Of a stretch of 64,000 nucleotides of DNA, positions 1-8,864 are shown piece by piece. The stretch spans positions 1,674,001-1,738,000 of the forward strand of contig NZ_VDMN01000001.1 in the NCBI RefSeq assembly GCF_006335145.1, written 5' to 3'. The notes under the pieces are model-generated. The model saw only the letters and a program-made list of their open reading frames with translations. It ran no database searches and had not been told where the DNA came from. Position 1 is the stretch's first letter, and every line of letters starts with the position of its first letter. The DNA comes from Aliirhizobium smilacinae (GTDB taxonomy: Bacteria; Pseudomonadota; Alphaproteobacteria; Rhizobiales; Rhizobiaceae). The translations under genes and the position numbers were made by a program.

Positions 1-559
1 GCGTCGCCGCCATCATCAGCACGTGGGTGGCGCCGACCGAAACCTTGGGGAAGGTGTAGTGCGCGCCGACAAGGCCGCCCTTGGGCGCAGTTACGTTGAC
101 ATAACCGCTATCGATCTCGATCTCGGCACCGAGCGCTGCAAGGCTCTCGAGGAACAGATCGACCGGACGCGTGCCGATGGCGCAACCGCCCGGCAGCGAT
201 ACGCGCGCCCTGCCTTCACGTGCCAGAAGCGGGCCGATGACCCAGAAGCTGGCGCGCATCTTCGAGACCAGCTCGTAAGGAGCAGTGGTGTCGACAATCG
301 TGCGGCAGGTGAACTGTATGGTGCGGGCGTAGCTGTCGGCCTGGCCTTCGCGGCGGCCGTTGACGGAAATATCGACGCCATGGTTGCCGAGGATACGTAG
401 CAGCTGCTCGACGTCTGCCAGATGGGGCACGTTTTCCAACGTCAGGGTGTCGCTCGTCAGAAGCGAGGCGATCATCAGCGGCAGGGCTGCGTTCTTGGCA
501 CCGGAAATCGGGATAATACCGTTCAGCTTGTTGCCGCCGGAAATGCGAATGCGATCCAT
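1..559 (-). CDS. murA: UDP-N-acetylglucosamine 1-carboxyvinyltransferase, N-terminal part (cut by window edge)
   Basis: MurA transfers enolpyruvate from PEP to UDP-GlcNAc in the cytoplasm, the first committed step of peptidoglycan synthesis. About 186 residues are present, beginning [14 protein letters not shown], followed by the typical SGAKNAALP segment. [12 protein letters not shown] segment carries the cysteine that is the catalytic Cys115 of the E. coli enzyme. The family is about 420-430 residues long, so more than half lies beyond position 1. The ATG at 557-559 is the natural start, because the first strand of the fold follows at once. Confidence 0.96.
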   Translation of the reverse strand, partial: MDRIRISGGNKLNGIIPISGAKNAALPLMIASLLTSDTLTLENVPHLADVEQLLRILGNHGVDISVNGRREGQADSYARTIQFTCRTIVDTTAPYELVSKMRASFWVIGPLLAREGRARVSLPGGCAIGTRPVDLFLESLAALGAEIEIDSGYVNVTAPKGGLVGAHYTFPKVSVGATHVLMMAAT

Positions 560-644
560 GATTGAAAAACTTTCCCTCTCACGCGTGGAAGGCAGCGTCC
601 TTAGACGAAAACCCGTAGCGCTTCAATGTTCGTGAAACCCTGCA

Positions 645-690
645 CATTCCACTTCCCGAAAATCGAAGCCGATTTTCGACAAATGGAATG
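645..690. terminator. Nested inverted repeat between two minus-strand genes
   Basis: An outer 7-bp stem (CATTCCA 645-651 / TGGAATG 684-690) encloses an inner 9-bp stem (CGAAAATCG 657-665 / CGATTTTCG 670-678) with a 4-base loop. It lies between the small gene ending at 768 and the murA start. There is no long T run, so it may be a terminator, an mRNA-stabilising hairpin or a short palindromic repeat. Confidence 0.5.
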
Positions 691-767
691 TTCAGGCTCT
701 AAGATGTTGCAGCGTCCGATGTGCGCAAGGCGCACGGCGCTGCAGTGAAGTCCCGTGACGACATAAG

Positions 768-1013
768 TCAGGATGATTCGTCCGATTTTGCGGCAGACGG
801 CGTCGATGCCGGAAGTCCCTGTGTATCGTCCGCTTCACCGGCGCGACGGGCGCGTGCCTGCCCCTTGCGGCGCATCAGGTTTTCGCGAAGTTTTGCGGCG
901 GCCTTGGCCTTGCGCTCGGCTTCGCGGGCGGCCTGCGCCTTGCGGGCGCGGTCGCCCCGGCTTTCGCCCTTGTCCGGGCTTTCCCCATCATGCATGTCGT
1001 CATTTTCGGCCAT
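768..1013 (-). CDS. Small basic alanine/arginine-rich protein, function unknown
   Basis: About 81 residues from MAENDDMHDGES. An acidic N-terminus is followed by a charged helix rich in Ala, Arg and Lys (roughly residues 20-60) and a Ser/Pro-rich tail. No signal peptide, membrane segment or enzymatic motif is visible. An upstream in-frame start at 1055 would add 14 residues, but the internal ATG at 1013 gives a protein starting with a typical polar N-terminus. It is on the same strand as murA and may be weakly co-transcribed with it. I do not recognise a family, and the low-complexity composition keeps confidence moderate. Confidence 0.55.
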   Translation of the reverse strand: MAENDDMHDGESPDKGESRGDRARKAQAAREAERKAKAAAKLRENLMRRKGQARARRAGEADDTQGLPASTPSAAKSDESS

Positions 1014-1097
1014 GGCTTTCCATAACCAAAAAGGCCGGGAAACGAAAGCGCGCACGATGTTTTTCCCACGGCGCGCGAAATACCGAGCAAGACGATA

Positions 1098-1769
1098 TCA
1101 GGCGAGCGGAAAAGGATCGACCGGCGTCTCGCAGCTTAACCGGTCCAGATCGACCGCTGCAAAAGCCTTGCCGGACGTCGTGGGGTCGCGCAGAACCCGG
1201 AATGCAAGCAGCGCCACGTCGGCGCGCTGGATGAAACCATGGACCTGGGGATTTTGCGACAGCAGGCCGTTGCCCGTGGATGGTTCGGACAGGAGACCGC
1301 CCGGGCGCAGGATCGTCCAGTCGAGATCGGTCTGCTTCAACCTGTCTTCCGCCCGTGTCTTGGCATCGACCACGGCACCGAAGGCGGCAATCGCTCTTTC
1401 GGACCGATAGGGCGCCATATCTCCGCAGCCCATGGAGGTGACAAGCACGAAACGCCCTACCCGGCCGCTTGCCGCAACCTCCTCGATGACGTTGATATTG
1501 CCTTCATCGTCGGCTAGCCGCCCGTCCTCGCCTCGCCCGCTTAATGTCGACACTATATCGAACGGACCGGTGAAAGACGCTAGTGCCTGTCCGATATCCG
1601 GGCGCGACAGCGCATCGCCGCGCAGGACCTGCACGCCGATCTCCTGCAGATGCCCGGCATCCGACCGGGGCCGCAAAAGCGCCGCAACGGGGCGACCGGC
1701 AGCGCGTTCGAGACGCGCCAGTTCAAGGCCGACGCCGCGGCTTGCGCCGAAAATCAGAAGCGGCCGCAT
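1098..1769 (-). CDS. NAD(P)-binding reductase, ChuY-like (candidate anaerobilin reductase)
   Basis: An atypical short-chain-dehydrogenase/NmrA-like Rossmann protein of about 223 residues. The N-terminus MRPLLIFGASRGVG carries the dinucleotide-binding glycine motif, and DWTILRPGG is the NAD-binding-like segment seen in the SDR_a5/NmrA group. It is the last gene of the hutW-hutX run; the alternative ATG at 1778 overlaps the hutX stop, so the genes are translationally coupled. In E. coli O157 the chuW-chuX-chuY order ends with an NAD(P)H-dependent anaerobilin reductase, and this protein has the same fold type and position. The function is therefore inferred mainly from context; it could be another NAD(P)-dependent reductase. 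Confidence 0.75.
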   Translation of the reverse strand: MRPLLIFGASRGVGLELARLERAAGRPVAALLRPRSDAGHLQEIGVQVLRGDALSRPDIGQALASFTGPFDIVSTLSGRGEDGRLADDEGNINVIEEVAASGRVGRFVLVTSMGCGDMAPYRSERAIAAFGAVVDAKTRAEDRLKQTDLDWTILRPGGLLSEPSTGNGLLSQNPQVHGFIQRADVALLAFRVLRDPTTSGKAFAAVDLDRLSCETPVDPFPLA

Positions 1770-1770
1770 G

Positions 1771-2301
1771 TCAGGCATTTCCCGCAGCCCTGGCAAATTG
1801 TTTGGCAAGCCGCTCGAACCGTTCGACCTGAACAACCTTCAGCTTCCGCTCCCGGTCGCGACCGACATAGATCTTGAAGATCGTTTCGCCCTCGGCATTG
1901 AAGAACTGGATCGACTTTGTTTCCATGCCCATGAAGAGGCGGCGAACGAAAAAGATTGCTGCGCAATTTTCCGGGCGAAGATGGCCCGAAAGACCACCCG
2001 TGCCGCCGCGCAGATTATACATGCCATGTCCCATCTCGCCCTGCGGCAGAGGGCCGGAGAACTCGATGATGGCGTCTTTCGAATGGCAGATGAACATGAC
2101 GTCGCCCCAGTTGGCGATATCGGTCAGCACATCGATGAAATGGCGCCCGTCAATGCGCGTCACGCCCTCGGGCAGGCATTCCAGCACTGTCTGAATCGAG
2201 ACGCCATATTGTGCGGCGAGCGCTTCAAGTACACCGTCCGGTTTATCAGCGATCGCCTGTGTGATCTGCTTGATCGTTTCCGCGTGATCGAGTTCGGGCA
2301 T
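1771..2301 (-). CDS. hutX: Haem utilization cytosolic carrier protein HutX/ChuX
   Basis: A 176-residue cytosolic haem-binding protein of the HutX/ChuX/HugX family. Recognisable segments are the N-terminal helical part with LAAQYGVSIQTVLECLP, the centre with TDIANWGDVMFICHS and KDAIIEFSGPLPQGEMGHGMYN, and the C-terminal KSIQFFNAEGETIFKIYVGRD strands. Family members bind haem, and also the anaerobilin product, and pass them between the radical-SAM enzyme and downstream reductase. The gene lies 27 bp downstream of hutW and overlaps the possible start of the reductase, giving one transcription unit. Length is normal for the family. Confidence 0.93.
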   Translation of the reverse strand: MPELDHAETIKQITQAIADKPDGVLEALAAQYGVSIQTVLECLPEGVTRIDGRHFIDVLTDIANWGDVMFICHSKDAIIEFSGPLPQGEMGHGMYNLRGGTGGLSGHLRPENCAAIFFVRRLFMGMETKSIQFFNAEGETIFKIYVGRDRERKLKVVQVERFERLAKQFARAAGNA

Positions 2302-2328
2302 GTCCTTGCTCCGTTCGCATGAGGTCTT

Positions 2329-3684
2329 TCAGGCCGCGTCCCGTGACGGGCCCAGTTCGAGAGTGAGAATGTCGTGAAGGGCGGCGATCAGGTTCGAGTA
2401 CCAGAAGCGCCCGGCGGTGGTGAGTTCGACGATACCGCCGGTAAACGACAGGAGGCCCGCCCCCTGCCACTGGGCAAGAAGCGGTTCCAGAACCGGCGTC
2501 ATGGCGCGGCCCGAAGTCCGGTCCAGGCGACCGAGATCGAGATGCCCGACTTCGAAACCTGCAGTCACCAGTGTGCGTAGGGCAGAGAGTTCATCGGAGA
2601 CCATCATCATGCCGAGCGATTTGCGGCCCGCCCGCACGTCCTCGCCATAAACGGTCAGATCGCCACTGAGACCGTAACCGACCGCACCGATCGAACCGCC
2701 GGCACCGGACCCGAAGGCGATACAATCGGCCCCTTCCTTGATCAGCAGGTTGTAGAGATTTCTCTCGCGGGTGGTGCGGGCCCAATGATTGTTGCTGATC
2801 TGGCGCCAGTTTCTGCGCCGGAAGAACTCGGCACCGGTGCGGTAAAAGGCCCCGATCTGGTTCAGCCCCGGTGTTGCCGGGAATTTTCCGGCTTCAATCG
2901 CCTTGAACAGAGGGGTCGTCGGAATGAGGTTCAACCCATAGAGATCGAGCCCGTCAGGGCCGATATCCGCAGCCGTTTCGAGATCCCGCTGCCACACATC
3001 CAGTGTCTGGCCAGGCAGCCCGTAAATCAGATCGATCACCACTGCCGCGCGATCCTGATCGCGAAGATATTCGAGGAAGTGGACAACTTCCTCCCTGCTC
3101 GAACGACGGCCCTGCCGCTTCCTGACATCCGTATCGAAGGTCTGGACGCCGATGGAAAAACGGTTCGCCCCCGCTTCCAGGCAGGCATCGATCTTGTCCG
3201 GGGTGAAATGAATGATGCGTCCCTCGACTGTGATCTCGCAATCAGGCGCAAGCGGCAGTTCCGCCCGGACTGTGGAAATCAGCCGTGACAGTTCTTCCGC
3301 GCTCAGCGCCGTCGGCGTGCCGCCGCCGAGATACACTGCGTGGATCGGATTGTGGCGCAGCGCATTGGTCTGCGCCTCCCGCCGGATTTCCTCGATGACC
3401 AGATCGACATAATCGGCACCGGTCTGGGGCACGTAGGTATTGCGATAAAACCCGCAGAAGAGACAGTGATTGGCGCAGAAGGGAATATGGATATAGGCGA
3501 GCCGCTTGCCCGGCCTGCCGGGTTGTGAAAGGACCTGCAGCCAGACATCCTGCATCTCTTCGGGCGGCAGACGCCGCTTGCCGCGAAACGGCATGACGGC
3601 ATTTCGCCGGCTGAATGCCTCGCCGAATGGATTGAGCCCGGTTCCGGCCGCAAAATAGCGCGCCAATTCCTCACTCGAGGCCAT
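2329..3684 (-). CDS. hutW: Radical-SAM haem-degrading methyltransferase HutW/ChuW
   Basis: A 451-residue member of the HemN-like radical SAM family. The CxxxCxxC iron-sulfur motif is in HIPFCANHCLFCGFY (about residues 65-80), followed by the SAM-binding GGGTPTAL motif. HutW/ChuW opens the haem macrocycle without oxygen, using SAM, releasing iron and making anaerobilin. It heads the operon with hutX and a ChuY-like reductase. The ATG at 3684 lies about 70 bp from an FNR/FixK-type box, which fits expression under oxygen limitation. HemN-type coproporphyrinogen oxidases share the radical SAM core, but the downstream hutX makes the HutW assignment secure. Confidence 0.93.
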   Translation of the reverse strand: MASSEELARYFAAGTGLNPFGEAFSRRNAVMPFRGKRRLPPEEMQDVWLQVLSQPGRPGKRLAYIHIPFCANHCLFCGFYRNTYVPQTGADYVDLVIEEIRREAQTNALRHNPIHAVYLGGGTPTALSAEELSRLISTVRAELPLAPDCEITVEGRIIHFTPDKIDACLEAGANRFSIGVQTFDTDVRKRQGRRSSREEVVHFLEYLRDQDRAAVVIDLIYGLPGQTLDVWQRDLETAADIGPDGLDLYGLNLIPTTPLFKAIEAGKFPATPGLNQIGAFYRTGAEFFRRRNWRQISNNHWARTTRERNLYNLLIKEGADCIAFGSGAGGSIGAVGYGLSGDLTVYGEDVRAGRKSLGMMMVSDELSALRTLVTAGFEVGHLDLGRLDRTSGRAMTPVLEPLLAQWQGAGLLSFTGGIVELTTAGRFWYSNLIAALHDILTLELGPSRDAA

Positions 3685-3753
3685 GCCTTGTTTCCCTGCT
3701 GATTATCGATCGTCAATATGCAGAGAACTTAAAGGCACAAAAACTTGAGTCAC

Positions 3754-3767
3754 TTGCTCCAGATCAA
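3754..3767 (-). promoter_or_regulatory. FNR/FixK-type anaerobox upstream of hutW
   Basis: Read on the minus strand the site is TTGATCTGGAGCAA, one base away from the TTGAT-N4-ATCAA consensus of the FNR/FixK/FnrN family. It sits within a slightly longer inverted repeat (GTCACTTG 3749-3756 / CAAGTGAC 3765-3772). Its centre is about 77 bp upstream of the hutW ATG, so a site at -41.5 would place the transcript start near 3719. Confidence 0.65.
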
Positions 3768-3797
3768 GTGACCTGAGAGTTTAACTCATGTTTTGCT

Positions 3798-4943
3798 TCA
3801 TCGGACGACGGCGTCGCGCGACCGGCGCAACGCCTTCATCACGGTTTCATCGAGGCTGAGATGCCCGCGAATGAGATCGGGCGGGGTCAACGCCATCCAG
3901 CGGTTGAGAGAAATGTCGATGCAGAGACGGTTGTTGAAAACGTTAATTACCTTGACCGGTGTTTCGCCGGTATTTTCGATATAGTGGCCGAGTGTGCGCG
4001 GAACGAAGCCGACATCGCCAGCACGATAATTGAAGGTGCGCGCCTTGGAAGTGGCATCGAACACGGTCATCCGTGCTTCGCCCGCGATGTAATATTGCCA
4101 TTCGTCGGCATCCGGATGCCAATGCATCTCCCGCATGCCGCCCGGTTCGATCTCGATGATCAGAGCCGAGAGCGTCGTTACCGGAAAATTGCGGGAGTCG
4201 ATCGTCTTCACCGTGCCGCCGCTGTAACGCACGACCTCGATTTCGGTCGTATGGAAGACGTAAGGGCGCGGTATCGGGCTGTCGGGAAGTTCTGCCCGAA
4301 CGAGATCGAGCGATTTGGGCACCGGCAGGCGAAAAATGTATTTCTCCGCTTTCGGGATGTCTGCGAAATGATCGCTCGTCACGCCGAAATTTTTGGCGAG
4401 CACGCTTGGCGGCGTATGCGCCAGGTATTCCGTGATCAGCAGCGTTTCGTTTTCGGAGAAATTGCCGTCGTCGAAGACGAGCAGAAACTCGGTGCCTTCC
4501 TCCATACCCTGGATCGAATGGGGAATGCCGGCCGGGATTAGCCAGACATCGCCCGGCTTCAGATCGTCGATCGAAAGATTGCCATCTGGATCGACCACGG
4601 TCAGGCGCGCAGTGCCCTCAAGGATATAGGCCCATTCGGCTTCCTTGTGCCAATGCAGTTCGCGCACGACACCCGGCCCGAGACGCATGTTGACGCCAGC
4701 CATCGACGTGGCGACCGGCAGTTCGCGGACCGTCACTTCCCGTGCCCAGCCGCCATCTTCCAGCCGGTTATGTGCCATGGCAAAGGGGAATTTCAAGTTG
4801 GGCAGCGATCCGTTGTCGGTCTCCGGCGGCAGCGTGATATCCGGGTTCTGCAGGTCGAGCGGCAGGTTACGTGGACCGGGATCATCGGCGCCGCGCGTGC
4901 CGCGGATCGGCTCAAATTTCGGCTGTTCTGTCATGCTCATCAT
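3798..4943 (-). CDS. oxdC: Bicupin oxalate decarboxylase
   Basis: A 381-residue two-cupin protein. Each domain has a manganese-binding motif: HWHKEAEWAYILEG in the N-terminal domain and HWHPDADEWQYYIAGEA in the C-terminal domain. The N-terminal lid loop reads FSENET, matching the SEN(S/T) lid whose glutamate makes the Bacillus enzyme a decarboxylase (oxalate to formate plus CO2) rather than an oxidase. No signal peptide is seen, so it is probably cytosolic. The start region has three ATGs (4943, 4940, 4934) and the first is used here. It stands alone, separated by about 110 bp from hutW. Confidence 0.88.
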   Translation of the reverse strand: MMSMTEQPKFEPIRGTRGADDPGPRNLPLDLQNPDITLPPETDNGSLPNLKFPFAMAHNRLEDGGWAREVTVRELPVATSMAGVNMRLGPGVVRELHWHKEAEWAYILEGTARLTVVDPDGNLSIDDLKPGDVWLIPAGIPHSIQGMEEGTEFLLVFDDGNFSENETLLITEYLAHTPPSVLAKNFGVTSDHFADIPKAEKYIFRLPVPKSLDLVRAELPDSPIPRPYVFHTTEIEVVRYSGGTVKTIDSRNFPVTTLSALIIEIEPGGMREMHWHPDADEWQYYIAGEARMTVFDATSKARTFNYRAGDVGFVPRTLGHYIENTGETPVKVINVFNNRLCIDISLNRWMALTPPDLIRGHLSLDETVMKALRRSRDAVVR

Positions 4944-5048
4944 CCCCGTTCGCTTGCCTCAAGGCATTGGGACGATGATTGCAGGTCAGGCTGCCAGGTG
5001 ATTGCCAAAACCAACGGATTTTGGCGAAACTCCCGGTATTTTGGAGGT

Positions 5049-5861
5049 TCAGAACAGGCCGGGACGTGGCGCGGTCGTATCGTTGTCGCCGATGGTCTCG
5101 ACATCGGCCAGGCGGACGAATTGGACGCCGCGTGTCTTCAGCTTCAGGATACCGTTGACGACACCCTGGCCCGCGGCATGGGTCGGCTGGTTGATGTGCG
5201 AGATGACGACATCGCCGTCCTTTGCCGCCGCGATACGCTTTTCGGCCGATCCCGCGCCAAGCAGCGAGCCGTCGTCGCCGTTCAGCGAATAACCGGCGAC
5301 GCGATAGCCCATCTTGCGGATCTCATCGATAGAGGTCGCGTCGTATTTCGCCGTTGCACCCCGGAACCAGTGCGGTGCGGGCAGGCCGGAGGCGATGACG
5401 GCTTCGGCACCCTTGCCGACTTCCCGCGACACGGCCTGCGGCGATCCGGCTGAGGGAATGCCATAGACCGGCACGGCCACATCGATCGCCGGAATATGGT
5501 TCTCGCCGTGGTTTTCGATCTCGAACAGGTCCGGATTGGCGAGGAAGATCGCCACCGTCTGCGGGTTCTTGCGCAGCCAGCGGGCTGTCACGAACACCGT
5601 GGACGGAATACGCTCGCGGACAAGCGTCGAGAGGATGCGTTCGTCCACCGCGCCCATGCAGGCATCGAAGGTCAGAGCCACACGCGGCTTTGTAGCGGTT
5701 TCGCTTTTGGCGAGATGCAGGCGCGGTTCGACCAGCTTCACCTTGGGTGACGGGGACGACGGCGATTGCACCGGAGCCTTGGCGGCATCCGACGCATAGG
5801 CCGGGATGGCGGCAATCCAGCAGCTGAGAAGAACGAGACCGGCTGTCAAAGAGAGGCGCAT
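5049..5861 (-). CDS. Secreted polysaccharide deacetylase-family protein
   Basis: About 270 residues. MRLSLTAGLVLLSCWIAAIP is a clear signal peptide, followed by a Pro/Ser linker (residues about 28-50) and a NodB-homology domain. Motif 1 reads TFDAC rather than the usual TFDDG, so the metal-binding second Asp is replaced; motif 2 appears as ENHGENH. A RGATAKYD segment fits motif 3, and the late VISHINQP histidine fits motif 5. The nearest upstream codon at 5873 is TTG, so the ATG at 5861, giving a normal signal peptide, is preferred. The target polysaccharide is unknown. Confidence 0.82.
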   Translation of the reverse strand: MRLSLTAGLVLLSCWIAAIPAYASDAAKAPVQSPSSPSPKVKLVEPRLHLAKSETATKPRVALTFDACMGAVDERILSTLVRERIPSTVFVTARWLRKNPQTVAIFLANPDLFEIENHGENHIPAIDVAVPVYGIPSAGSPQAVSREVGKGAEAVIASGLPAPHWFRGATAKYDATSIDEIRKMGYRVAGYSLNGDDGSLLGAGSAEKRIAAAKDGDVVISHINQPTHAAGQGVVNGILKLKTRGVQFVRLADVETIGDNDTTAPRPGLF

Positions 5862-5960
5862 GATATCCGTCAAATCTGGTTGGTTGCGCTTCCCTTACTC
5901 CTCAAGCGATCGCTTATCCATCCACATTTCGGCATGACAACCGTGCCGTCGAAGCGGATG

Positions 5961-6995
5961 TCAGAAGCGGACGGCCGCCAGCCGCTGGTGCAGCGAGCGA
6001 AGATCTTCCACCCGACGGGCCGCCAGCTGGCCTTCCCACGCGATCGCGGTCTCGACGATCAGGTCGAGATCGTCGTGGCGCGGCTGCCATTCGAGAAGCC
6101 TGCGGGCCAGCGTCGAATTGGCGACGACACTTGCGGCGTCACCCGGCCGGCGTGGTCCGTAATGCACGTCGACGGATTGGCCGCTGATACGTTTCACCGC
6201 GTTCAGCACTTCGAGCACCGAATAACCGCGACCATAACCGCAATTGGCAATCAGCGGCTCACCGCCGCGGCGCAGATAGCTCAGCGCCTTCAGATGCGCT
6301 TCGACCAGATCGGTGACGTGGATATAGTCGCGAACGCCGGTTCCATCGGGCGTCGGATAATCGGTGCCGTAGATATCGACGCCCGGACGTTCGCCGAGTG
6401 CGGCTTCGCAGGCGAGCTTGATCAGGTGCGTCGCGCCGATGGTGGAGAGACCGGTGCGGCCGAGAGGATCGGCACCTGCAACGTTGAAATAACGCAGTGC
6501 GACGAAGCGGAAGTCGTGCGCTGCAGCAGCATCGCGCAACATCAGTTCCGACATCAGCTTGGACTGGCCATAGGGGTTTTTCGGCAGCGTCGGAGCGCTT
6601 TCCAGGACCGGCATATCTTCCTTCTGGTCGCCATAGACGGCGGCGGTGGACGAGAAGACGAAATGCCTGATGCCGGCATCGATCGCGGCAGCCGCCAGAA
6701 GCCGGGTCTTGCTGGTGTTGTTTTCGTAATAGTCGAGCGGATGGGCAACCGACTGCGGCACGATGATGGAGCCGGCGAAATGCATGATCGCTTCGATGTC
6801 GTTTTCCGCAAAGATCTGGGCAAGCAACGCCTGATCGCCGACATCGCCGAGATAAAAGCGCGCCGCATCCGGCACCGCCCAGCGGAAACCGGTCGAAAGA
6901 CGATCGATCACCACCACATCTTCCCCGGCATCCAGCAATGCCCAGGCCATGTGGCTGCCTATATATCCCGCACCGCCTGTTACCAGCACTGCCAT
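5961..6995 (-). CDS. galE: UDP-glucose 4-epimerase
   Basis: About 344 residues. The protein starts MAVLVTGGAGYIGSH, the extended-SDR NAD-binding signature at the very N-terminus, which fixes the start at 6995 rather than 7034. The catalytic YxxxK is in NPYGQSK (about residue 150), with the serine in FSSTAAVYG. GalE interconverts UDP-glucose and UDP-galactose; in rhizobia the orthologue (exoB) supplies galactose for exopolysaccharide and lipopolysaccharide. It is single-standing, flanked by genes of unrelated function. Confidence 0.94.
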   Translation of the reverse strand: MAVLVTGGAGYIGSHMAWALLDAGEDVVVIDRLSTGFRWAVPDAARFYLGDVGDQALLAQIFAENDIEAIMHFAGSIIVPQSVAHPLDYYENNTSKTRLLAAAAIDAGIRHFVFSSTAAVYGDQKEDMPVLESAPTLPKNPYGQSKLMSELMLRDAAAAHDFRFVALRYFNVAGADPLGRTGLSTIGATHLIKLACEAALGERPGVDIYGTDYPTPDGTGVRDYIHVTDLVEAHLKALSYLRRGGEPLIANCGYGRGYSVLEVLNAVKRISGQSVDVHYGPRRPGDAASVVANSTLARRLLEWQPRHDDLDLIVETAIAWEGQLAARRVEDLRSLHQRLAAVRF

Positions 6996-7139
6996 GATCT
7001 GCTTCCCTGCCTTTTGTTTTCGGCAGGAAAGCATTTTCGCGATTGACCACAGGTTACTTACGGGCGCTTGGCCCGACTATATCCGGTGGCATGGATAAGG
7101 GAGGTTTTCGGGGATATTTCGAATTTTATCGAATCTGTC

Positions 7140-8315
7140 TCACAAGGCCTTTATGTAGCCAGCCAGCCGGTCTGCGGCCTCTTCGACATGTTTCGGATTG
7201 CGCAGGAAACAGGCGCGAAGAAAGTTCTCGCCGCCCTTGCCGAAGGCCGAACCCGGTGCCAGCGCCACGCCGATCTTATCGACGATATCGAGTGCTGCCG
7301 CACGGCTGTCGGTGATGCCATCGACCTTGAGGAACGCATAGATCGCGCCTTCCGGCTTCAGGGTCTGGACCCGGTTGGTGGCGATCAGCATGTCGCAAAG
7401 GATATCGCGCGACTGGCGCGCGCGCTGGATATTCTCCTCAACGAAGGCATCCCCTTCGTTGAGCGCGACAACGGCACCGCGCTGCATGAACTGGGCGACA
7501 CCGGAATTGGAATACTGGATGAGGTTCTCGATCACCTGCCCCAGTTCCGGTGGGGCGACCAGCCAGCCGATGCGCCAGCCGGTCATCGACCAGTTCTTGG
7601 AGAAGGAGTTTGCATAAATGATGCGGTCGTTCGGCTCGGCTATATCGAGGAAGGACGGAGCGCGCACCGCGCCGCCATAATAATAACGGGCATAGATTTC
7701 GTCGGCGATGATCCACAGGCCGTGCTTGCGGGCAAGGCCGAGGATGGCGGCAAGGTCTTCTTTCGTTGCGGTCCAACCGGTCGGGTTGGATGGCGTGTTG
7801 ACGAAGAGGCCCTTCGTCTTCGGCGTGATCGCGGCTTCGAGCTTGTACAGATCGAGCGACCATTTACCGCCAGTAAATTCCAGTGGCAGGCCGGTTGCGA
7901 CCGCGCCGGAAATCTCGATCGCGGAAACGATGTTCGGCCAGGTTGGCGACAGATAGATCAGTTCGTCACCCGGTCCGGTGATCGCCTGAACCGCCATCAT
8001 GATCGCATGCATGCCGGAGCCGGTGACGTAGAAATGTTCGGCAGGCAGCGAAACGGAAAAATGCCGGGTGTAATAATCGGACAGTGCCTGACGCAGTTCG
8101 GGAATGCCACGCTGCCAGGTGTAGAATGTCTCGCCGCCCAGAAGGGCATCCGATGCCGCACGATTGATGAAATCCGGGCTCGGCAGATCGCCTTCGCCGG
8201 CCCAGAGCGGAATGAGATCGTCACGACCGCCGATACGGGCATGTGTAATGATCTCCACGATGCCGCTTTCGGGTGCAGTGGTGGCTCGGGTGCTGAGCGA
8301 AGAAAGCAAAGACAT
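7140..8315 (-). CDS. Pyridoxal-phosphate aminotransferase, class I/II
   Basis: About 391 residues of fold-type I PLP enzyme. Visible landmarks are PLWAGEGDLPSPDFIN near the N-terminus, the NTPSNPTGW segment, the IADEIYARYYYGG aspartate-tyrosine pair, and the Schiff-base lysine in NSFSKNWSMTGWRIGW (about residue 240). The start at 8315 (MSLLSSLSTR) is preferred over 8372, which would add a low-likelihood extension. The substrate cannot be read from the sequence; aspartate/aromatic or branched substrates are all possible. It is not in an obvious operon. Confidence 0.9.
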   Translation of the reverse strand: MSLLSSLSTRATTAPESGIVEIITHARIGGRDDLIPLWAGEGDLPSPDFINRAASDALLGGETFYTWQRGIPELRQALSDYYTRHFSVSLPAEHFYVTGSGMHAIMMAVQAITGPGDELIYLSPTWPNIVSAIEISGAVATGLPLEFTGGKWSLDLYKLEAAITPKTKGLFVNTPSNPTGWTATKEDLAAILGLARKHGLWIIADEIYARYYYGGAVRAPSFLDIAEPNDRIIYANSFSKNWSMTGWRIGWLVAPPELGQVIENLIQYSNSGVAQFMQRGAVVALNEGDAFVEENIQRARQSRDILCDMLIATNRVQTLKPEGAIYAFLKVDGITDSRAAALDIVDKIGVALAPGSAFGKGGENFLRACFLRNPKHVEEAADRLAGYIKAL

Positions 8316-8381
8316 GCGGATTTCCTGTTTTTCCTGCCTCTTCTTTAGCGCAGAAAAACAGGGAAATCCCATGAGAATCCG

Positions 8382-8420
8382 TGAGCCTGCAATTCATTGT
8401 TCTGATGAATTGCAGGCTCA
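8382..8420. terminator. Perfect 16-bp inverted repeat between aminotransferase and mscL
   Basis: TGAGCCTGCAATTCAT (8382-8397) pairs exactly with 8405-8420 across a 7-base loop. It follows the mscL stop (8433, minus strand) and lies upstream of the aminotransferase start, as expected of a factor-independent terminator, although a clear T run is lacking. Confidence 0.65.
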
Positions 8421-8432
8421 TGACGGGTCGGA

Positions 8433-8864
8433 TTATTTGGTTTTCAGGATATCCCTGATTTCGGACAGAAGCAGGATATCGGCCGGCGGCGGCGCGGGCT
8501 TTTCATCCGCCGGCTTCTTTTCTTCCATGGCACGCAGCTTGTTCACGCCCTTGACCATCAGGAAGATGATGAAAGCGAGGATCAGGAAGTTGATCATCAC
8601 GGTGATGAAGCTGCCATAGGCGAAGACTGCACCCTGCTTGCGCGCTTCTTCCAGCGACGGCGCGGTGACTGCGCTCGACAAGGCCACGAAGTAATTGGAG
8701 AAATCGAAACCGCCGCCGGTCACTGCACCGACGACCGGCATGACGATGTCATTGACGAGCGACGTGACGATGCCGGTAAAGGCGCCGCCGATGATGATAC
8801 CGACCGCGAGATCGATCACGTTGCCCTTGGCGATAAATGAACGGAATTCGCTGACTACAGACAT
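8433..8864 (-). CDS. mscL: Large-conductance mechanosensitive channel
   Basis: A 143-residue MscL. The amphipathic N-terminus [29 protein letters not shown] leads into TM1, and the second membrane helix covers [24 protein letters not shown] charged C-terminal bundle ends in [12 protein letters not shown]. The pore opens on membrane tension to release solutes during osmotic downshock. Length and order are typical. It is transcribed away from the hybrid kinase gene, with a 209-bp intergenic region between them. Confidence 0.97.
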   Translation of the reverse strand: MSVVSEFRSFIAKGNVIDLAVGIIIGGAFTGIVTSLVNDIVMPVVGAVTGGGFDFSNYFVALSSAVTAPSLEEARKQGAVFAYGSFITVMINFLILAFIIFLMVKGVNKLRAMEEKKPADEKPAPPPADILLLSEIRDILKTK

